DNA from: Sodiomyces alkalinus F11
Lineage: Eukaryota; Ascomycota; Sordariomycetes; Glomerellales; Plectosphaerellaceae
Assembly: GCF_003711515.1 (NCBI RefSeq)
Contig: NW_021167089.1
Coordinates: forward strand, 644,907 to 708,906
DNA length: 64,000 nt
Direction: 5' to 3'
Made by a program: the position numbers and the translations under genes. The notes beneath the pieces were generated by a model, which had not been told where the DNA came from, made no database searches, and saw only the letters and a list, made by a program, of their open reading frames with translations. Positions 13,567 through 26,026 of the stretch are shown here, in pieces (the first letter of the stretch is position 1; each line of letters starts with the position of its first letter).

Positions 13567-15185
13567 TCATGATTCAATAAGAGTAGCCGCTTGGTCATGA
13601 TACAAGACTCGATTCCCCTCACGAGCATTCCGCAACTTCCTCTCCAAAGCGGCTTCCCGAATCTCCCTCTCCCTGTTCAGCTGCTTCTGCGCCTCCGCCG
13701 CCAGGAGCTTCATCTGATACCGCACATCTCTACTGTGGATCGAAAACCAGCCCTGGTGCGGCTTGCACCTCTTCTTGTCGCATATGTTCTTGTCGTCGCC
13801 CGCAAGGACGATGCCGTGGGCGAGCGTCCCGGTCCGGAACACCTCCCTGCCCTCGTCAGAGCCGAGCCAGTGCGCAAAGGGAGCCTGGACGCCCACGGTG
13901 TCGAGGCGAAAATCGTAACCGCAGGCCGAGTCGTCAAATTTCTTGGCCTGGATGAGCTCCTTGCGATGTTCCGACGCCATGTCGAGGAGTTGAAGCATCT
14001 TTTGGCAGAGTACGATCTCTTCACCCATCTTGTACCGCTCTGCGGCCGATGTCTGGATGAGATGCTCTTCTTCGGCGGCCAGAAGACCGGGAGGGAGAGA
14101 GGTATTGGCCTCGAAGGACTCGTCTAGGGAAGATGGGGGGGGAGGTGTGAGTGTCAATGGAATTTCTCCGAGCGTCGAGTATGGAGACGAAAACACCTAC
14201 CTTCAGATTGAGGCGGGTGAAACGGACGGCTAGTGACCTTCCAGGTTCCCTCCTTTTCGTCCACTTGGATGAGGTCGCTACTGAGAAGGGCCGTGAACTC
14301 CTCCTGCGTAAGCGCGTCCCGCATAAACGCCTTTTCGGAGCTCTTCTTCGGCAAGGCGGAAATCATCTTCTCCCACCAGAGCTGGCGGTGTTCATCCGAA
14401 CAAAAGACGCTCCTGCTGTCGGGAGCTCCGTAGAGGCGGGCGGGCTTCACGCAGTTGCGGTAGGAGCACGTCTTCTTGAACAGGGTCTGGACGTTGCGGC
14501 TCGTGTCTGTACAGTTGGGACAGACAAAACGCTCTATGAGATTCTCGCCGATGTTCTTTGCAATGTTGACGCACTCCCCATGGAACCAGTCTTCGCAGAC
14601 GTCGCATCCTATCATGAATCGGTGGTCGTCGGGTCCGCGACAGATGCAGTAAGGCCCGTTATCCGATCCCTCTTCGTCCTCAGAGCCGCTTGGTGACGGG
14701 GCCTCATCTGCCGCTTCCTTCAGAGTGGAAGAAGTGGCCGACGTGCCTTGCTTCTTCTTGGGTTTGGGTTTCCTTCCTCCCTTCGAGGCACCTTTTGGGC
14801 GTTTAGGCGTCTTCTTGACGGTTGCTTGACCCTTCTTCTTCCCCACCAAAGCCACAGTCGATGTCTCTGTTGATTCCGGGACGTTGATCTGTGGAGGCGC
14901 TGGTGTTGAGTTGGAAGACGGCTGTGTAGTTTGTGTTGTTGTTGGCGGTGGCGGTGGCGGTGGTGGTGGTGGTGGAGGAGGAGAAGGAGGCGGTTCCACT
15001 AGATCGGGAGGTGGTTGAAAGCGAGCAACGGTGTGGCCGTATTGGCCAAATGGTATTGTCCCATGTGAATTGTCTTGAAAAGGCACATCGGCCATTTCTT
15101 GATCTGCATCTTGCATGGCATTTCCTCCGGCTGCCGGCCCAGCACCGGAACCTGCCTCCTGCTGGTCGAGACCAGAGGAAGACAT
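13567..15185 (-). CDS. spp1: COMPASS subunit Spp1, PHD-finger protein of the Set1 H3K4 methyltransferase complex
   Basis: Two exons (14201-15185 and 13567-14123, complement) encode 513 aa. After a low-complexity N-terminus with a run of 13 prolines and a Lys-rich basic patch comes a PHD finger at about residues 179-225 (YCICRGPDD, CDVCEDWFHGECV, FVCPNC). A second Cys-rich segment follows (CSYRNCVKPARLYG, FCSDEH), then a helical C-terminus with CDKKRCKPHQGW. This architecture is shared by fungal Spp1 and animal CFP1. The PHD finger reads H3K4 methylation and guides Set1. The start codon is divergent from sco1, 465 bp away. Confidence 0.88.
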
Positions 15186-15650
15186 ATCAACAAAATTTCA
15201 GTCTCAAGTCTGATTCCTGGTAGATGAAAAGAAAGGCTGAAATTAGAGCAGAATCTTTGTCGACTGTGGTTAAAATAGGAGAGAGAGGTGTTGTATATGA
15301 GTTGTGGGGATGAGATTAAGATGAAAAGAAGTGTTGAGTTGCGCGCGCTTGATACCGACACGCTTTGTGATGTTCACTCTCGGTGAACAAGACACTGGGG
15401 ACGACACCGAGGAATGGGGACGACTGCTTTGGCTGAATAATATAACCGGAAGGTTGTTCTTCCGAGCTCCGATAATTCTCCCAACCAGATGTACTTCGTA
15501 AGCCAAGCACAAAAAAGCCAAAGCTTCCCAAGTCACTTGTAGTAGCGTTTGGAAGATCTTAGCTCTTACGATGTCACGGCCATTCGCGACTTTTGTTGGA
15601 TAATCGAGTGTTATAATTATTTCCCCCGTTTAGCCCGGAACAGCGTTGCC
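15186..15650. promoter_or_regulatory. Shared promoter region between divergent spp1 and sco1
   Basis: Only 465 bp separate the two ATG codons, so both promoters must lie here or overlap. No specific factor site can be assigned with confidence. Confidence 0.5.
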
Positions 15651-16683
15651 ATGATGTCGCCCGCATTAGCGCCTACGAGAACCCTCCTCAGGAGCTTGTT
15701 TGGCAGCCCTGCCCAGCAATGCCGAAGATGCCTTTCACATGTGGCAGCTCCCAAATCGAGTCGGCCGACCATCGCAACCAATCCGATGCTCCCCAGGCAA
15801 GATCAATTCCAGAAGAGGACAAAGACGCACAAGACAATTGAGCAGGCAAAGAGCCGGTATAAGTCGGGGGTAGGTGGTCTCCCTCGGGTTCCCCGTTCCA
15901 GGTCACGGTTCCCCCAGAGACAATTGAGCTGACAAAAAACAACCGGACAGCCGTTTTCCTGGAAAGCTGGGCTGCTCTTCGTCATGACGGCTGGTGGTCT
16001 GGTGTGGTACTTCGAGTACGAGAAGCAGCGTATGCAGCGGAAGCGAATTGCCGACGCGACCAAGGGCATCGGCAAGCCAAAGGTCGGCGGACCGTTTGAG
16101 CTCATCGACCAGAACGGCAACCCATTCTCGAGCGAGGATATGAAGGGCCGCTACGCTTTGGTATGTCGAGAGGAAGAGTAGCACCGTCGCATGCGAGGAG
16201 TGCGCGAATACGAATACCCACCAGATGACTGACGGTTTTGTTTCTTTTCAGGTCTACTTTGGGTTTTCGCACTGCCCCGACATCTGCCCCGACGAGCTTG
16301 ACAAGATGGCGCGAATGTTTGATATTGTCGAGGAACAGAGACCGGGCGCGATCCTACCCGTCTTCGTGACGTGCGATCCTGAACGGGACACGCCCGGCAT
16401 CTTGAAGGAGTACCTGGCCGAGTTCCACCCCAGGTTTATCGGATTGACGGGCTCGTACGACGACATCAAGGCCATGTGCAAGAAGTATAGGGTGTATTTC
16501 AGCACACCTCAGAACGTAAAGCCGGGACAGGACTATTTGGTGGACCACAGCATCTACTTCTACCTGATGGATCCGGAGGGCGATTTCGTCGAGGCGCTAG
16601 GGAGACAACATTCTCCGCAGGCGGGAGCGAAATTGATCCTTGACCATATGAAGGATTGGACCGGTAAATGGGCAAAGAACTAA
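15651..16683 (+). CDS. sco1: Sco1-type copper chaperone for cytochrome c oxidase assembly
   Basis: Exons 15651-15869, 15951-16160 and 16252-16683 encode 286 aa. The N-terminus is Arg/Ser-rich without acidic residues, a likely mitochondrial presequence. A membrane segment follows at about residues 80-94 (GLLFVMTAGGLVWYF), and then a thioredoxin-fold domain. The copper ligands are visible: the CxxxC motif (HCPDICPDE, Cys151 and Cys155) and a distal histidine (LVDHSIYF, His242). Sco1 sits in the inner mitochondrial membrane and hands copper to the CuA site of Cox2. Two adjacent ATG codons (15651 and 15654) could serve as starts. Confidence 0.94.
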
Positions 16684-17180
16684 AGGGAGATTACTTTTGT
16701 ACAATGTATAAATTGTGTATATTGAAGAGAGGAGATCGCTGGGAGCCTGTATGCATACCAGTTCAGTGGTAGACGAGAGAGAGAAGAGGGAGAAGAGGGA
16801 GAAAAAGCCACGGCCAGGATTAGGTAGGATAGCTACCGTGTAATACCACCACTCCGCTGCATGTAAATCAAAGTCAGTATCAGGAGGAGCTTCATGTTGC
16901 AATATGTTGATGAGACGGGTTTGTGCTTCCGCACTTCGCTCTGCAAGGACCTCGGTCGGGACCGCTGGTCTCCTTCACCGAAGTGGGTCTTTTCACCGAG
17001 TGGACCTCGTCACTCAAAGGTGCCTGCCCGTCCCAACCTCGTGATAGAACCTCCTTCACAACACCATCATCAACGACCAATTGCTGTTACGATTGTTGAT
17101 AACGTCTGTTGTGCCGTTTGTTCGAGTCCCCAGTCAGACGAAAATTCAGGAAAGAGCTCATTTTAGATGCTCTTGGGAAG

Positions 17181-18813
17181 ATGAAGTCATCACCCCGGGC
17201 TCTAGCCTCTGTGCCTCGATGTACGGCACAAGCCGCTAGGCCTGGTGCGAGACGACTCACTGGTCTTTATGGCAGTATAAACAGCGGCAGCGGCAGTGCC
17301 CAATATCGTGGGCTCATTCATCAATGGCATCGGAAGCCCCAAGGCGGGGTCGCGTTTTCACGAGGGTTGAGTACCAAGCTGAGATCGCATGAACCGTCAG
17401 AGCCAGTATTCCATACCGGCGAAGCTCCATCTTTCGCTTTTGCCTTTGAGTATGTTCCTATATGCCTTTACGTGTCTTTAAATTCTGGGGACCATCTGAT
17501 TTCGATGACCTCAGGATACACCAACAAATATCCCAGACAAGCGGACGATGAGCAGGAAGATGGCGCTGACACTTGCACAGCATTGACGGCGTCCTATTGC
17601 ATGTAGCCAAACCCATACCGGGTGCGCAGGAATCTCTGAAGTACTTGCAGGACAACAACATCCCCTTTATCCTGTTGACGAATGGCGGAGGCAAACTCGA
17701 GAGGGATAGGGTGAACGACCTGAGCTCCAAATTGGGGGTTGAGCTCACGGTCGACAATTTCGTCCAATCGCACACGCCGTTCCAAGAACTGACCCGCGGC
17801 CCCCAAGGGCTGGGCGACAAGACTGTGTTCGTGACCGGTGCGGACGTGCAAAAATGTCGCGAGATTGCTTACAGGTAAGACGAAAACTTGGGCGAAAGAG
17901 CCCGTTTAATTTGACCACAAACGCATCCGGGTCCCTCATATCGGGGAATTGGGGGGGGGGGGGGGGGGGGGGGGGGAGTGGTTGGGTTTTTTTCGGCTGA
18001 CACTGTGTCGCGAATAAATAACAAAACAGTTACGGATTCAAGAGCGTCGTGACGGCCGCAGATATCCTACGCGACCACCCCGACATCTGGCCCTTCGACG
18101 CGCTCATGGAGTCTGTCTACGGGGGGAGCGCCCATCCGCTCCCCCTCCCCCTACACACGGGAGAGCACATGCACGACAGCACTGCCCTCAAGATCGATGC
18201 CATCCTCGTGTTCAACGACCCGCGCGACTGGGCGCTCGACATACAGATCATAGTAGACCTTCTCGTCTCGCGGCAGGGCATTCTGGGGACGTACTCGGCC
18301 AAGAACGGGGACCGGAGCCTGCCCAACGACGGTTGGCAGCAGGACGGACAGCCGCCGGTGGTGTTCTCCAACTCAGACCTGTTCTGGTCGACGACGTACC
18401 ATCAGCCGCGGTTCGGGCAGGGGGCGTTCCAGGCTGCGCTGGACGGGGTGTGGGCTCGGGTGACGGGTGGGAAGGAGCTCGTGCGTACGTCTTTCGGAAA
18501 GCCTTTCGTCGAGACATATCGGTTTGCGGAGAGGGTGCTGAACGAGCATCGGGCCAAGATCCTGAGTATGGGGAAGATGAGTGGGAAGGAGATGGCGCCG
18601 TTGAGGAGGGTTTACATGGTCGGTGATAACCCTGAGAGCGATATTCGAGGGGCCAACGAGTTTGCTAGCCCCCAGGGGACCGAGTGGACTTCAGTACTGG
18701 TCAGGACTGGTGTCTGGAGGCCGGAGAGGGGGGAGCCTGCGCACAAGCCCAAGATGTTGGTTGACGATGTCAAGGCGGCGGTTGAGTGGGCATTGAAGAG
18801 GGAGGGCCATTAA
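17181..18813 (+). CDS. HAD-superfamily hydrolase of the CECR5/YKR070W type
   Basis: Exons 17181-17449, 17581-17874 and 18030-18813 encode 448 aa. The first intron splits the catalytic motif. Joining gives FAFDIDGVLLHVAKPIPGA, the HAD DxDxV motif I. Motif II is LLTNGGGK and motif IV is VYMVGDNPESDIRGANE. The long cap region fits the CECR5 branch (TIGR01456), whose members are mitochondrial or uncharacterised phosphatases. The basic, Ser-rich first 60 residues could be a mitochondrial presequence. The substrate is unknown. The second intron contains a run of 26 G. Confidence 0.87.
17951..17976. repeat. Poly-G tract (26 G) inside an intron
   Basis: An uninterrupted run of G lies in the second intron of the HAD hydrolase gene. 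Similar runs occur elsewhere in the window at 5694-5715, about 23757-23769 and 32316-32342 (C). Confidence 0.95.
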
Positions 18814-19084
18814 TTAGCGAACAAGGGTCACTTGCGGGAGCCTTCCTTTTGTTATATGTTATATAGGTAGGGATTACACATTACTATCCATCAACAACTT
18901 GGCGAAATGGTCTGAATAGGTTTTACATGACATATTCGGAAATGAAAATTATCCTTTGAGATGGTCTGACGGTTCAACTGAATTCGGCCTATTTTTTGTT
19001 TGCTGAACCGAGCCTGGTTCTGTTCTTGCAGAACCCATTGTGCGGGCCCAGAAAGTGGCAAGTATCCGTGCCCCAGACTATATA

Positions 19085-20886
19085 CTGTACACCTCTCCAG
19101 GGATTAGAAACGTTAGCTCGTATACAATCTGATATAACTGGCTAGGATACCAGGGGACCCCTACAGGTCATAGTACAACCAAACATATAACATATTTGCC
19201 TATTTTATAAGTACCTATATCTATACGAAAAAAATCAATTCCCTTAATAATATCCTTAACACTATCGTTAAAAATTAGTATTATCCCTATCCCTCTTAAT
19301 ACACTAATATAGCCGGTAGGGCATCGTACGAACTAAACGCTCTAAAAAGCTCCTATTAATAGCCTCCTATGCAGCCTCGATAGCTACCTTTAGCTTCTCC
19401 CCTCCTATCCACTACAGCTATAGATATTAATACTTAATCAGCTCTTTATAAAGAACTAGACGTGCTCTATAGGAGCTAGGTCTGGAGAGTAGGGGGGGAA
19501 GTCTAGTAGTATAATATCACGATCGTTAAGCCACTTTTTAACCTTCCTGGATCGGTATAAGGGGGCGCCGTCGTGCTAATATATCCTATACAGAAGACGA
19601 TCTTCTATAAATCGTAGGATCTTCGGATAGATAAATTTAACGAATCTATCCCCGTTAACGCCTCTATATTCCTTAGGCCAGATATAGCAGGGCCCCTTTA
19701 TACGCCCTGTAATAGAGCCCCAGAATATCTAACCCTCGGTGTTCCGATAAAGCAGTGGGAAGTCTTTAGGACGTTCTATATTATAGACAATTATCTATTA
19801 CTTCTAGAGCGGATCGTTTATAGCCTAGGTCTTATTAGCTATCACGATAGGATTATTTACCTAATCGTTAGGCGTTAGGAAAAGCTTTAGTATATCTATA
19901 GCGAAGGTTAGGCGCTTACGTTTATATTCTTCCGCGAGATAGATCTTATATAGGCGGATACGACGTGAATACCTAAGATCTTTTATCGTAGACTATATAG
20001 CCGTATCGCTACACGAGGAGAGGCTAAGCATACTAAAGCGTAGGTCGCCCTATATATATATACGGTGGTATTAGTCTTCCTGAATCCACTCGTATATCCG
20101 ACGTCGTAAAGGCGTGCTAATCTTCTTCCTCCGCGTATTAAACCTTTAAGGCGTGGCCGCTTTAGCCTGGCAGGCGTACTAGACTTAACGTATCGTGACC
20201 CTTTAGCCGATAGTCTAAGACGCCGTAGCAGCTATACGGCTATAGCTTTAGCCTACTATATATCAGAGCCCCCGAAGCTCTAGCTTTAAGTCTTTAAAGA
20301 GCTCCTTAAAGCGTTTCTACGGGGCTTCCGCCTATAAAATTAGCAGGAGGGCGTCTTAACGAGCGGCTTTAATAGAACGGTTATTAACCCGGTTTTATCG
20401 TTTAGTATAGGGAGAGGCAGGAGGCCGAGGGATACTTCCGTTCCTATATAGCGTAGCTCCGTTAGGGGAGTCGTCGATAATAGGAAGCCGCCGAAGCCAT
20501 AAAAGAGGCGTTAAAGGGCGTTAAATCTCGATATCTTCGGCGTTAGCGTTAGATAAACGCAGGGAAGATAGGGCGGTATTAGCGGGCATATTAGAAAGAG
20601 CTTCTTTTAAAGATTCTAATAGTATCTTTAAAATACAGATTAGTATAAAACTAATAAAGTTATAATAAGTTAAAGTTAGAGTCTTTCGTAGAATATCGTG
20701 AGGAATCTAGTAATAGCTTTAATTAGCGTGACGTTAGCCTCGTTAGTCCTAGTAGCGATATTTAGGTTTATACCTCTCTATATAAAATAGGTGGAAAAGT
20801 ACGGATCGGTAGCGTAATCCAATGATTAATCGAGACGTGGGGCTAAGTTTCGAGCTAACGTTTCTAATCCCTGGAGAGGTATACAG
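19085..20886 (-). mobile_element. RIP-degraded Tc1/mariner-family DNA transposon
   Basis: The element has terminal inverted repeats of 36 bp beginning CTGTAYACCTCTCCAGGG, at 19085-19120 and inverted at 20851-20886. One C/T difference separates them. TA lies on both sides (19083-19084 and 20887-20888), the expected duplication. The minus strand encodes remnants of a DDE transposase, most clearly LLDFPPYSPDLAPIEHV followed by a TAG where tryptophan is expected (near 19440-19520). The interior is full of TAG/TAA and almost free of CpA, as expected after RIP. At about 1.8 kb it is the normal size for a fungal Tc1/mariner element, and it is not functional. Confidence 0.9.
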
Positions 20887-20888
20887 TA

Positions 20889-21964
20889 GGTAGGCAACAA
20901 AATTGGGCCAGGGTCTCTGTGCATTTCATTTAAAACGGATGCTCCCGAATGCGACCAGAATCCTGAGGCCTTCCAAGATTTCCGGGGTTGTTCTGTTGGC
21001 ATGACGTCAAGGGAGGGAAGGGAGGGATTCAATACACCCGCCAGTCTCTGGAATCTCTCCAATGGACAGCCGTAGCTCCCTGACACATCGCCTATGCCAC
21101 CCCGCAGCGTGGCGCTGGGCAGCTGAGAAAGGCCCCACCCCCCCTCCCCCCCCAAGACAGGCGCCACACAGGATGTATGGAAGTCTTGGAAACCCGTCAC
21201 TCCATTAAAGCGAAAAGAAAAGAAAAGAAAAGTTCCGGTAACCGAGAATCTGGAGACGTCTTCATATATGTTTTCGAGTCGTCAGATATCGTGACTGTGC
21301 CCAGATTTGATTCTTTTCCATTTTTCGTCCTTTCTTCTTTCCCTTTCCGACTCGAAAGCAGAATCACTGACAGGTGACAGGGTCCAGATTGTGCTACCTG
21401 TTATCTTATCGCTGGACCCCACCCCGTCTGCGGCTTGAGTCCCCTGGAACTCCCGATAAGGGGCCTGGGCTTTCGTCTGTCTCCCCACAAGCGCGCGAGG
21501 CAACTGCCCTTGACCTCTTCAGGTCCCAGATCACGCGCCATCCTCTCGACAACCTCGGAGAGGGGAAACACCCGAAGACTAACGACGGGAGGTTTACGAG
21601 AGGTTTATTACGAGTACCGCCTTTATTCCTTTGCCACTTACCACATACACACACCCTCTCTCTCCATCTCTACCCTTATTTCCCCTGTCACTGTCGCACC
21701 AAATCAACAGGGACACAAATACCGAGCCGAAGACGAATCCGCGTTCTAGGACCACGTAGTGACCGTTCTCCCATCTACGGGACCGACATACGGATACCCT
21801 CACGTCATTTTACACCATTGTGCCGTTAATCTCGAGACTCGCTTCAACTTCACAGCTCTTCCCTTGGTTGCACCTTCATCGGGCGCCCTGTACGAGCTAT
21901 TCAGCCTCCTCTTGTCCCTCCTCTTTGACGTTACACACGAATTCCCCGCCCCGCCATCCTCACC
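20889..21964. other. Upstream region and probable 5' leader of choline kinase
   Basis: No gene is recognised. The last 350 bp are C/T-rich, as is usual for leaders of highly transcribed fungal genes, and end in a good initiation context (CACCATGGCC). Confidence 0.5.
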
Positions 21965-24576
21965 ATGGCCGACTCATCTCGAATATCTCAAGTCAGCGGC
22001 TCGGGCAGCCAACCTCTACGGTCCGCCCTCAAGTCCGATGATGGCCCTGAACGGCCCCATGCTTCCGGCCCAGCTTCCTCCTCCAGCAAAGGTCAGTCAG
22101 TAATCAGCCAAAATGTCGCTTTACAGCCAGCCAGTGGCTTTTCTCCCTCTTCTCCGCCAAATATAATTCAATCTAGCATCTTCGCCCCGCGCCTATGAAT
22201 CACTGCTGACGCCTCTCAAAGTGGTCCAGATCGTGGCATCTCCTGAGCCTCTTCCCAATTCGTCATCCGAGTCCCAGCTCAAGCGACAGTACTCGGCCAA
22301 CGTGGCTAATAAGAGACTTGGTGGTCGACCTACTATGCCTCCGAGCGCCGCTTCTTCCCGCACTTCTCTGAACGGGCTGGCAGACCAGGCTTTCACGCAG
22401 GACACCCCCGACGACATATCAGAACAACCTCAAAACAACGCCCCGAATCGCAAGCAGCAGTATGTGAGCCAGAAGCTTCTCTCCCAGGTATACGACTGGC
22501 TCGAGCATGAACAGCGGAAGAAGGAAACACGTGGGAACCACCAGAAGCACCACCAGCAGCAACATGACCATCACCACCACCACCTTCACCTCGGATCGTC
22601 CTGGCGGAAGCAGCGTTCTCAAAAGAAGGAGAATGATGGTACCGAATCGGAACCGCCGCACTCTGCTCGCCCCCGATCCGATTCGGTCGATTCCCAGACT
22701 AGCGACGTGGATCTGGATAAGCTGCAGCGTATTCTAGAGGAGAACATGAGCGCCATGGGTCTCGATTCCATCCCCACGTTTGGTCCACGTCGTTCTTCCA
22801 TCAGTCGTCACAAAAGACTCGGCTCCCGCACCCTGTTTGTCCGAAACACTGGCTCCGACACAGACTACGTCGATGGCGATGTTGTGGTGCCGGCCTGCGA
22901 CGCCGTCCTCGATAACACCAAGACCCTGAGTTACAATTCCGGAAGAAGCTCGACCAACTTGTTTGCTGCAGGCAAGGCCGAGGCCAAGGAAAAGGAGGCC
23001 TGGGAGACTTTTAGGAACGAGATCATCCGCCTGGCCCGCACGCTGAGGATAAAGGGGTGGCGTAGGGTCCCGCTCAGCTGGGGTGATAGGATTTCGGTTC
23101 AGAGACTCAGCGGTGCCTTGACCAATTCCGTCTACGTGGTCACCCCCCCTCCCCCGCAAGACCTGGAGCCGGCCCCCGGGAAGAAGGCCCCGTCCAAGCT
23201 CCTCCTGCGTATCTACGGCCCGCAGGTGGGGCAGCTCATAGACCGGGAGCAGGAGCTGAGCGTGCTCAAGCGGCTCGCACGTAAGAAGATCGGCCCGAGG
23301 CTACTCGGGACTTTCACCAATGGCAGGTTCGAGCACTACTTCAACTCGACGACCCTGACGCCGGCCAACCTCCGAGAGCCCGAGACGTACAGACAGATCG
23401 CGAAGCGTATGAGGGAACTTCACGACGGCGTCGAGATCCTGGAGAGCGAGAGGGCTGCGGGGCCAGCTGTTTGGTGCAACTGGGATCGTTGGCTGGCGAA
23501 TGTGGAGAAAATGGTGGTGCCGCTCGACGAAGAGGCGAAAGCGAAGACATCCGGTAACACACTTCCAGGCCCGAGCGTCTTCCGGGGCCGGGGATTTGTC
23601 TGCGGCACGGAGTGGCCCAAGTTCAAGGCCGCGGTGGAAAAGTACCGCCAGTTTCTGGTCGGGAGGTACAAGGACGCGGAAGATATCAACTGGCGACTTG
23701 TTTTTGCGCATAATGATGTAAGTTTTTCCCTCACTCGCCAGCAACGATGACAATTGGGGGGGGGGGGGGATGGGGGGCTCACAAAAGGCTGTCCAGACGC
23801 AATATGGCAACATTCTCCGAATCCGACCGGACGACGAAAAGTCGCCGCTGCTCCAACCCGCCAACGAGCATAAGCAGCTCATTGTCATCGACTTCGAATA
23901 CGCGGCAGCGAACCTGCCGGGCCTCGAGTTCGCCAACCACTTCACAGAATGGTGTTACAACTACCACGGCACCGTGCCGCACGCGTGCAAGACGGAGCGG
24001 TACCCGATGCCCGAAGACCAACGGCGCTTCATCAAGGCGTACGTCGACCACCGCCCGCAGTTCCCCCACTCCGGCTCGACCCCTCGTCTGACGCCGCTGG
24101 ATACGCCCACGTCCACGCCCACGGGCGGCAACAACCCGGCCCTACACGCGACGGGCTCTACCAGTTCCATCGTTGACTTCATGCTGGACGCACGCGTGCC
24201 GGCGGGTCAGTGGAGGGAGGAAGAACGACAGCAGGAGGAGGCGACGGAGAAGGCGGTGACGGAGCTGATGGAGGAGACGAGGCTCTGGCGGGCGGCGAAC
24301 AGCGCGCAATGGGTTGCTTGGGGCATCGTGCAAGCCAAGATTCCCGGCGTCGACGTGGACGGTGGCGCCGCTGAGGCGGGGACTGAAAACGACAGTGCCG
24401 CGGCGATATACGGCGCAAATGGGGAAAAGGAGGAAGAAGAGGAGGAGTTTGATTACTTGCGATATGCGCAGGATCGGGCCTTGTTTTTCTGGGGAGACTG
24501 CATCCAGCTGGGTCTGGTCAAGGTTGAGGAGCTGCCTGACGATATTCGGGACAGGGTGAAGTATGTGGATCGGTAG
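21965..24576 (+). CDS. Choline/ethanolamine kinase
   Basis: Exons 21965-22091, 22222-23717 and 23797-24576 encode 800 aa. The kinase core starts near residue 270. It includes SGALTNSVYVV, RIYGPQVGQLIDRE and the Brenner motif FAHNDTQYGNIL, which spans the second intron and is completed only by splicing. The metal-binding VIDFEYAAANLPGLEFANHF and the downstream CYNYHGT follow. This is the choline/ethanolamine kinase family, the first step of the Kennedy pathway to phosphatidylcholine and phosphatidylethanolamine. The first 270 residues are Ser-rich, disordered and unrelated to the catalytic domain, with a His/Gln-rich patch after residue 110. This long extension is common in filamentous ascomycete homologues and may be regulatory. 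A poly-G run sits in the second intron. Confidence 0.92.
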
Positions 24577-24814
24577 TCGATGCAAGCAATCCTTAATTAC
24601 AGCGGGATCGTCACGTTTTTTTGAACTAGCAGGTATTACAGTAATTGAGGCGCAGTGGAAATGCATATTGAGAATTGGTTTGCCATTTTCTTGCCTTCGT
24701 CCACGTGTGTCATGTCTGTGGGAGATTCTCCTTTACTATTCCATCACCGCTTTATGTCTCAAATCCACCACCCTCTTCCATCATTATGGTCATCGCCGTC
24801 GCCGTCGCCATTGC

Positions 24815-24868
<54 letters not shown>
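24815..24868. repeat. (CAT)n microsatellite, 18 units
   Basis: A perfect trinucleotide run lies between the stop codons of the convergent choline kinase and molybdopterin synthase genes. It is probably within one or both 3' untranslated regions. Confidence 0.95.
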
Positions 24869-24916
24869 TATGGCCATCTGTCCAATCATCCCCCCTCCCC
24901 CTTTCCCACCCAACTA

Positions 24917-25507
24917 CTAAGCACCCTCGACACCACCATCTTTGCCTTCACCATCATCAACACGCACCCCGACAGCCCCATCGCGGTTCGCCCTCCAAAC
25001 GCCACCCCCATCCTCAAACTCCTCAAACTTCCACACCTCGACATTGGCCTTGACATCCTCCAACACCTCCTCCCCCGCGCGCCAGGCAGGACCCCTATGA
25101 GCGGCCGCGACGGCGATGAGCACGCTCTCCTCACCGACGGGGACGTCGCCCAGGCGATGGGCGACAGCGACGCCGAGCAGGTCGTGGGCGTCGCGGGCGC
25201 GCTCGGCGACGGAGAGCATGGTGCGCAGCGCGAGGGGCACGTAGGACTCGTAGCGCAGGGAGCGCACGCGGCGGCCGGCGAAGTGGGCGCGCGTCGTCCC
25301 TGCGAAGAGGACCAGCGCGCCAGCCTCGGGGCTGCGGACGGCGTCGAGGGCCCAGGTCGAGGAGAGAGGGGCGTGGGTTAGGAGGATGGTTGTTTGTGGG
25401 GCGGTGAGGGTCCAGGGGCCTTCCCCTCCTTCCACGTCGCTTCTGCTTTCGATTTCAGTTTGGGTTGGAGGTGTTTGGGTTTCTGGTTCATCTTGTGTTG
25501 TGGCCAT
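24917..25507 (-). CDS. cnxH: Molybdopterin synthase catalytic (large) subunit, MoaE/MOCS2B family
   Basis: A single exon encodes 196 aa from ATG at 25507. Longer readings upstream use no ATG. Family features are GALVLFAGTTR, YESYVPLALRTM, IAVAAAHRGPAW with the conserved His-Arg, and KANVEVWKFEEF, where the catalytic lysine and tryptophan are expected. The enzyme transfers sulfur from the thiocarboxylated small subunit to precursor Z to form molybdopterin, needed for nitrate reductase and other molybdoenzymes. The symbol follows Aspergillus nidulans usage. A 35-residue acidic, Thr-rich N-terminal extension precedes the domain. The gene is convergent with choline kinase. Confidence 0.88.
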   Translation of the reverse strand: MATTQDEPETQTPPTQTEIESRSDVEGGEGPWTLTAPQTTILLTHAPLSSTWALDAVRSPEAGALVLFAGTTRAHFAGRRVRSLRYESYVPLALRTMLSVAERARDAHDLLGVAVAHRLGDVPVGEESVLIAVAAAHRGPAWRAGEEVLEDVKANVEVWKFEEFEDGGGVWRANRDGAVGVRVDDGEGKDGGVEGA

Positions 25508-26026
25508 GGCGAGAAGAGCTTTGAGGGGGGGGGGGGACGGCAGAGCGAAGATGTGGTCTTTTTTCTTTTTTTTTTCTTCCTTTTTCTTTCTTTTTAAAGT
25601 GGCTTTAGGGCTTTTAGTCTTTGAGATCCTTCCTCGGAGTTCAATCTCAGGCGCGATTAGCAACGACGATGAGGCCTTTCGAGTTGGTGATTTTGGATGA
25701 GATATAAAAGCCGCCTGTTCGATGCCGATGTCGATGACGGATGAAGGAAGCGTGAGCTAACGCGAAGACAAGTGGTACCAGGTGGAGATAGGTGGCAATA
25801 AGTGCCCGATCATTTTATCCATTCGTAGGTCCCCAAATCAATCAAATCGTCGACGGGATGGAAGATGATCAAACGGATAGAAAAACGATGCCACTACACC
25901 GATGATGTCGAGAATCCCTTCATTCGCAGAGAGTCTGGCATTTATCCAGGGAATGAATGCTGTAAAGTATCTTCTTCGTAAACCCCCCTTGACGACCCGG
26001 ACCCCCTCGTCAAAATTCACCCCTAT
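25508..26026. other. Intergenic region between the MoaE-like and Arb2-domain genes
   Basis: This short stretch contains the molybdopterin synthase promoter. It has T-rich tracts at 25555-25600, just upstream of the minus-strand start. No further gene is seen. Confidence 0.5.

Noticed and set aside
24563..25381. Plus-strand open frame rich in His across the CAT repeat
   Set aside because: It reads through a microsatellite and is antisense to the molybdopterin synthase gene.
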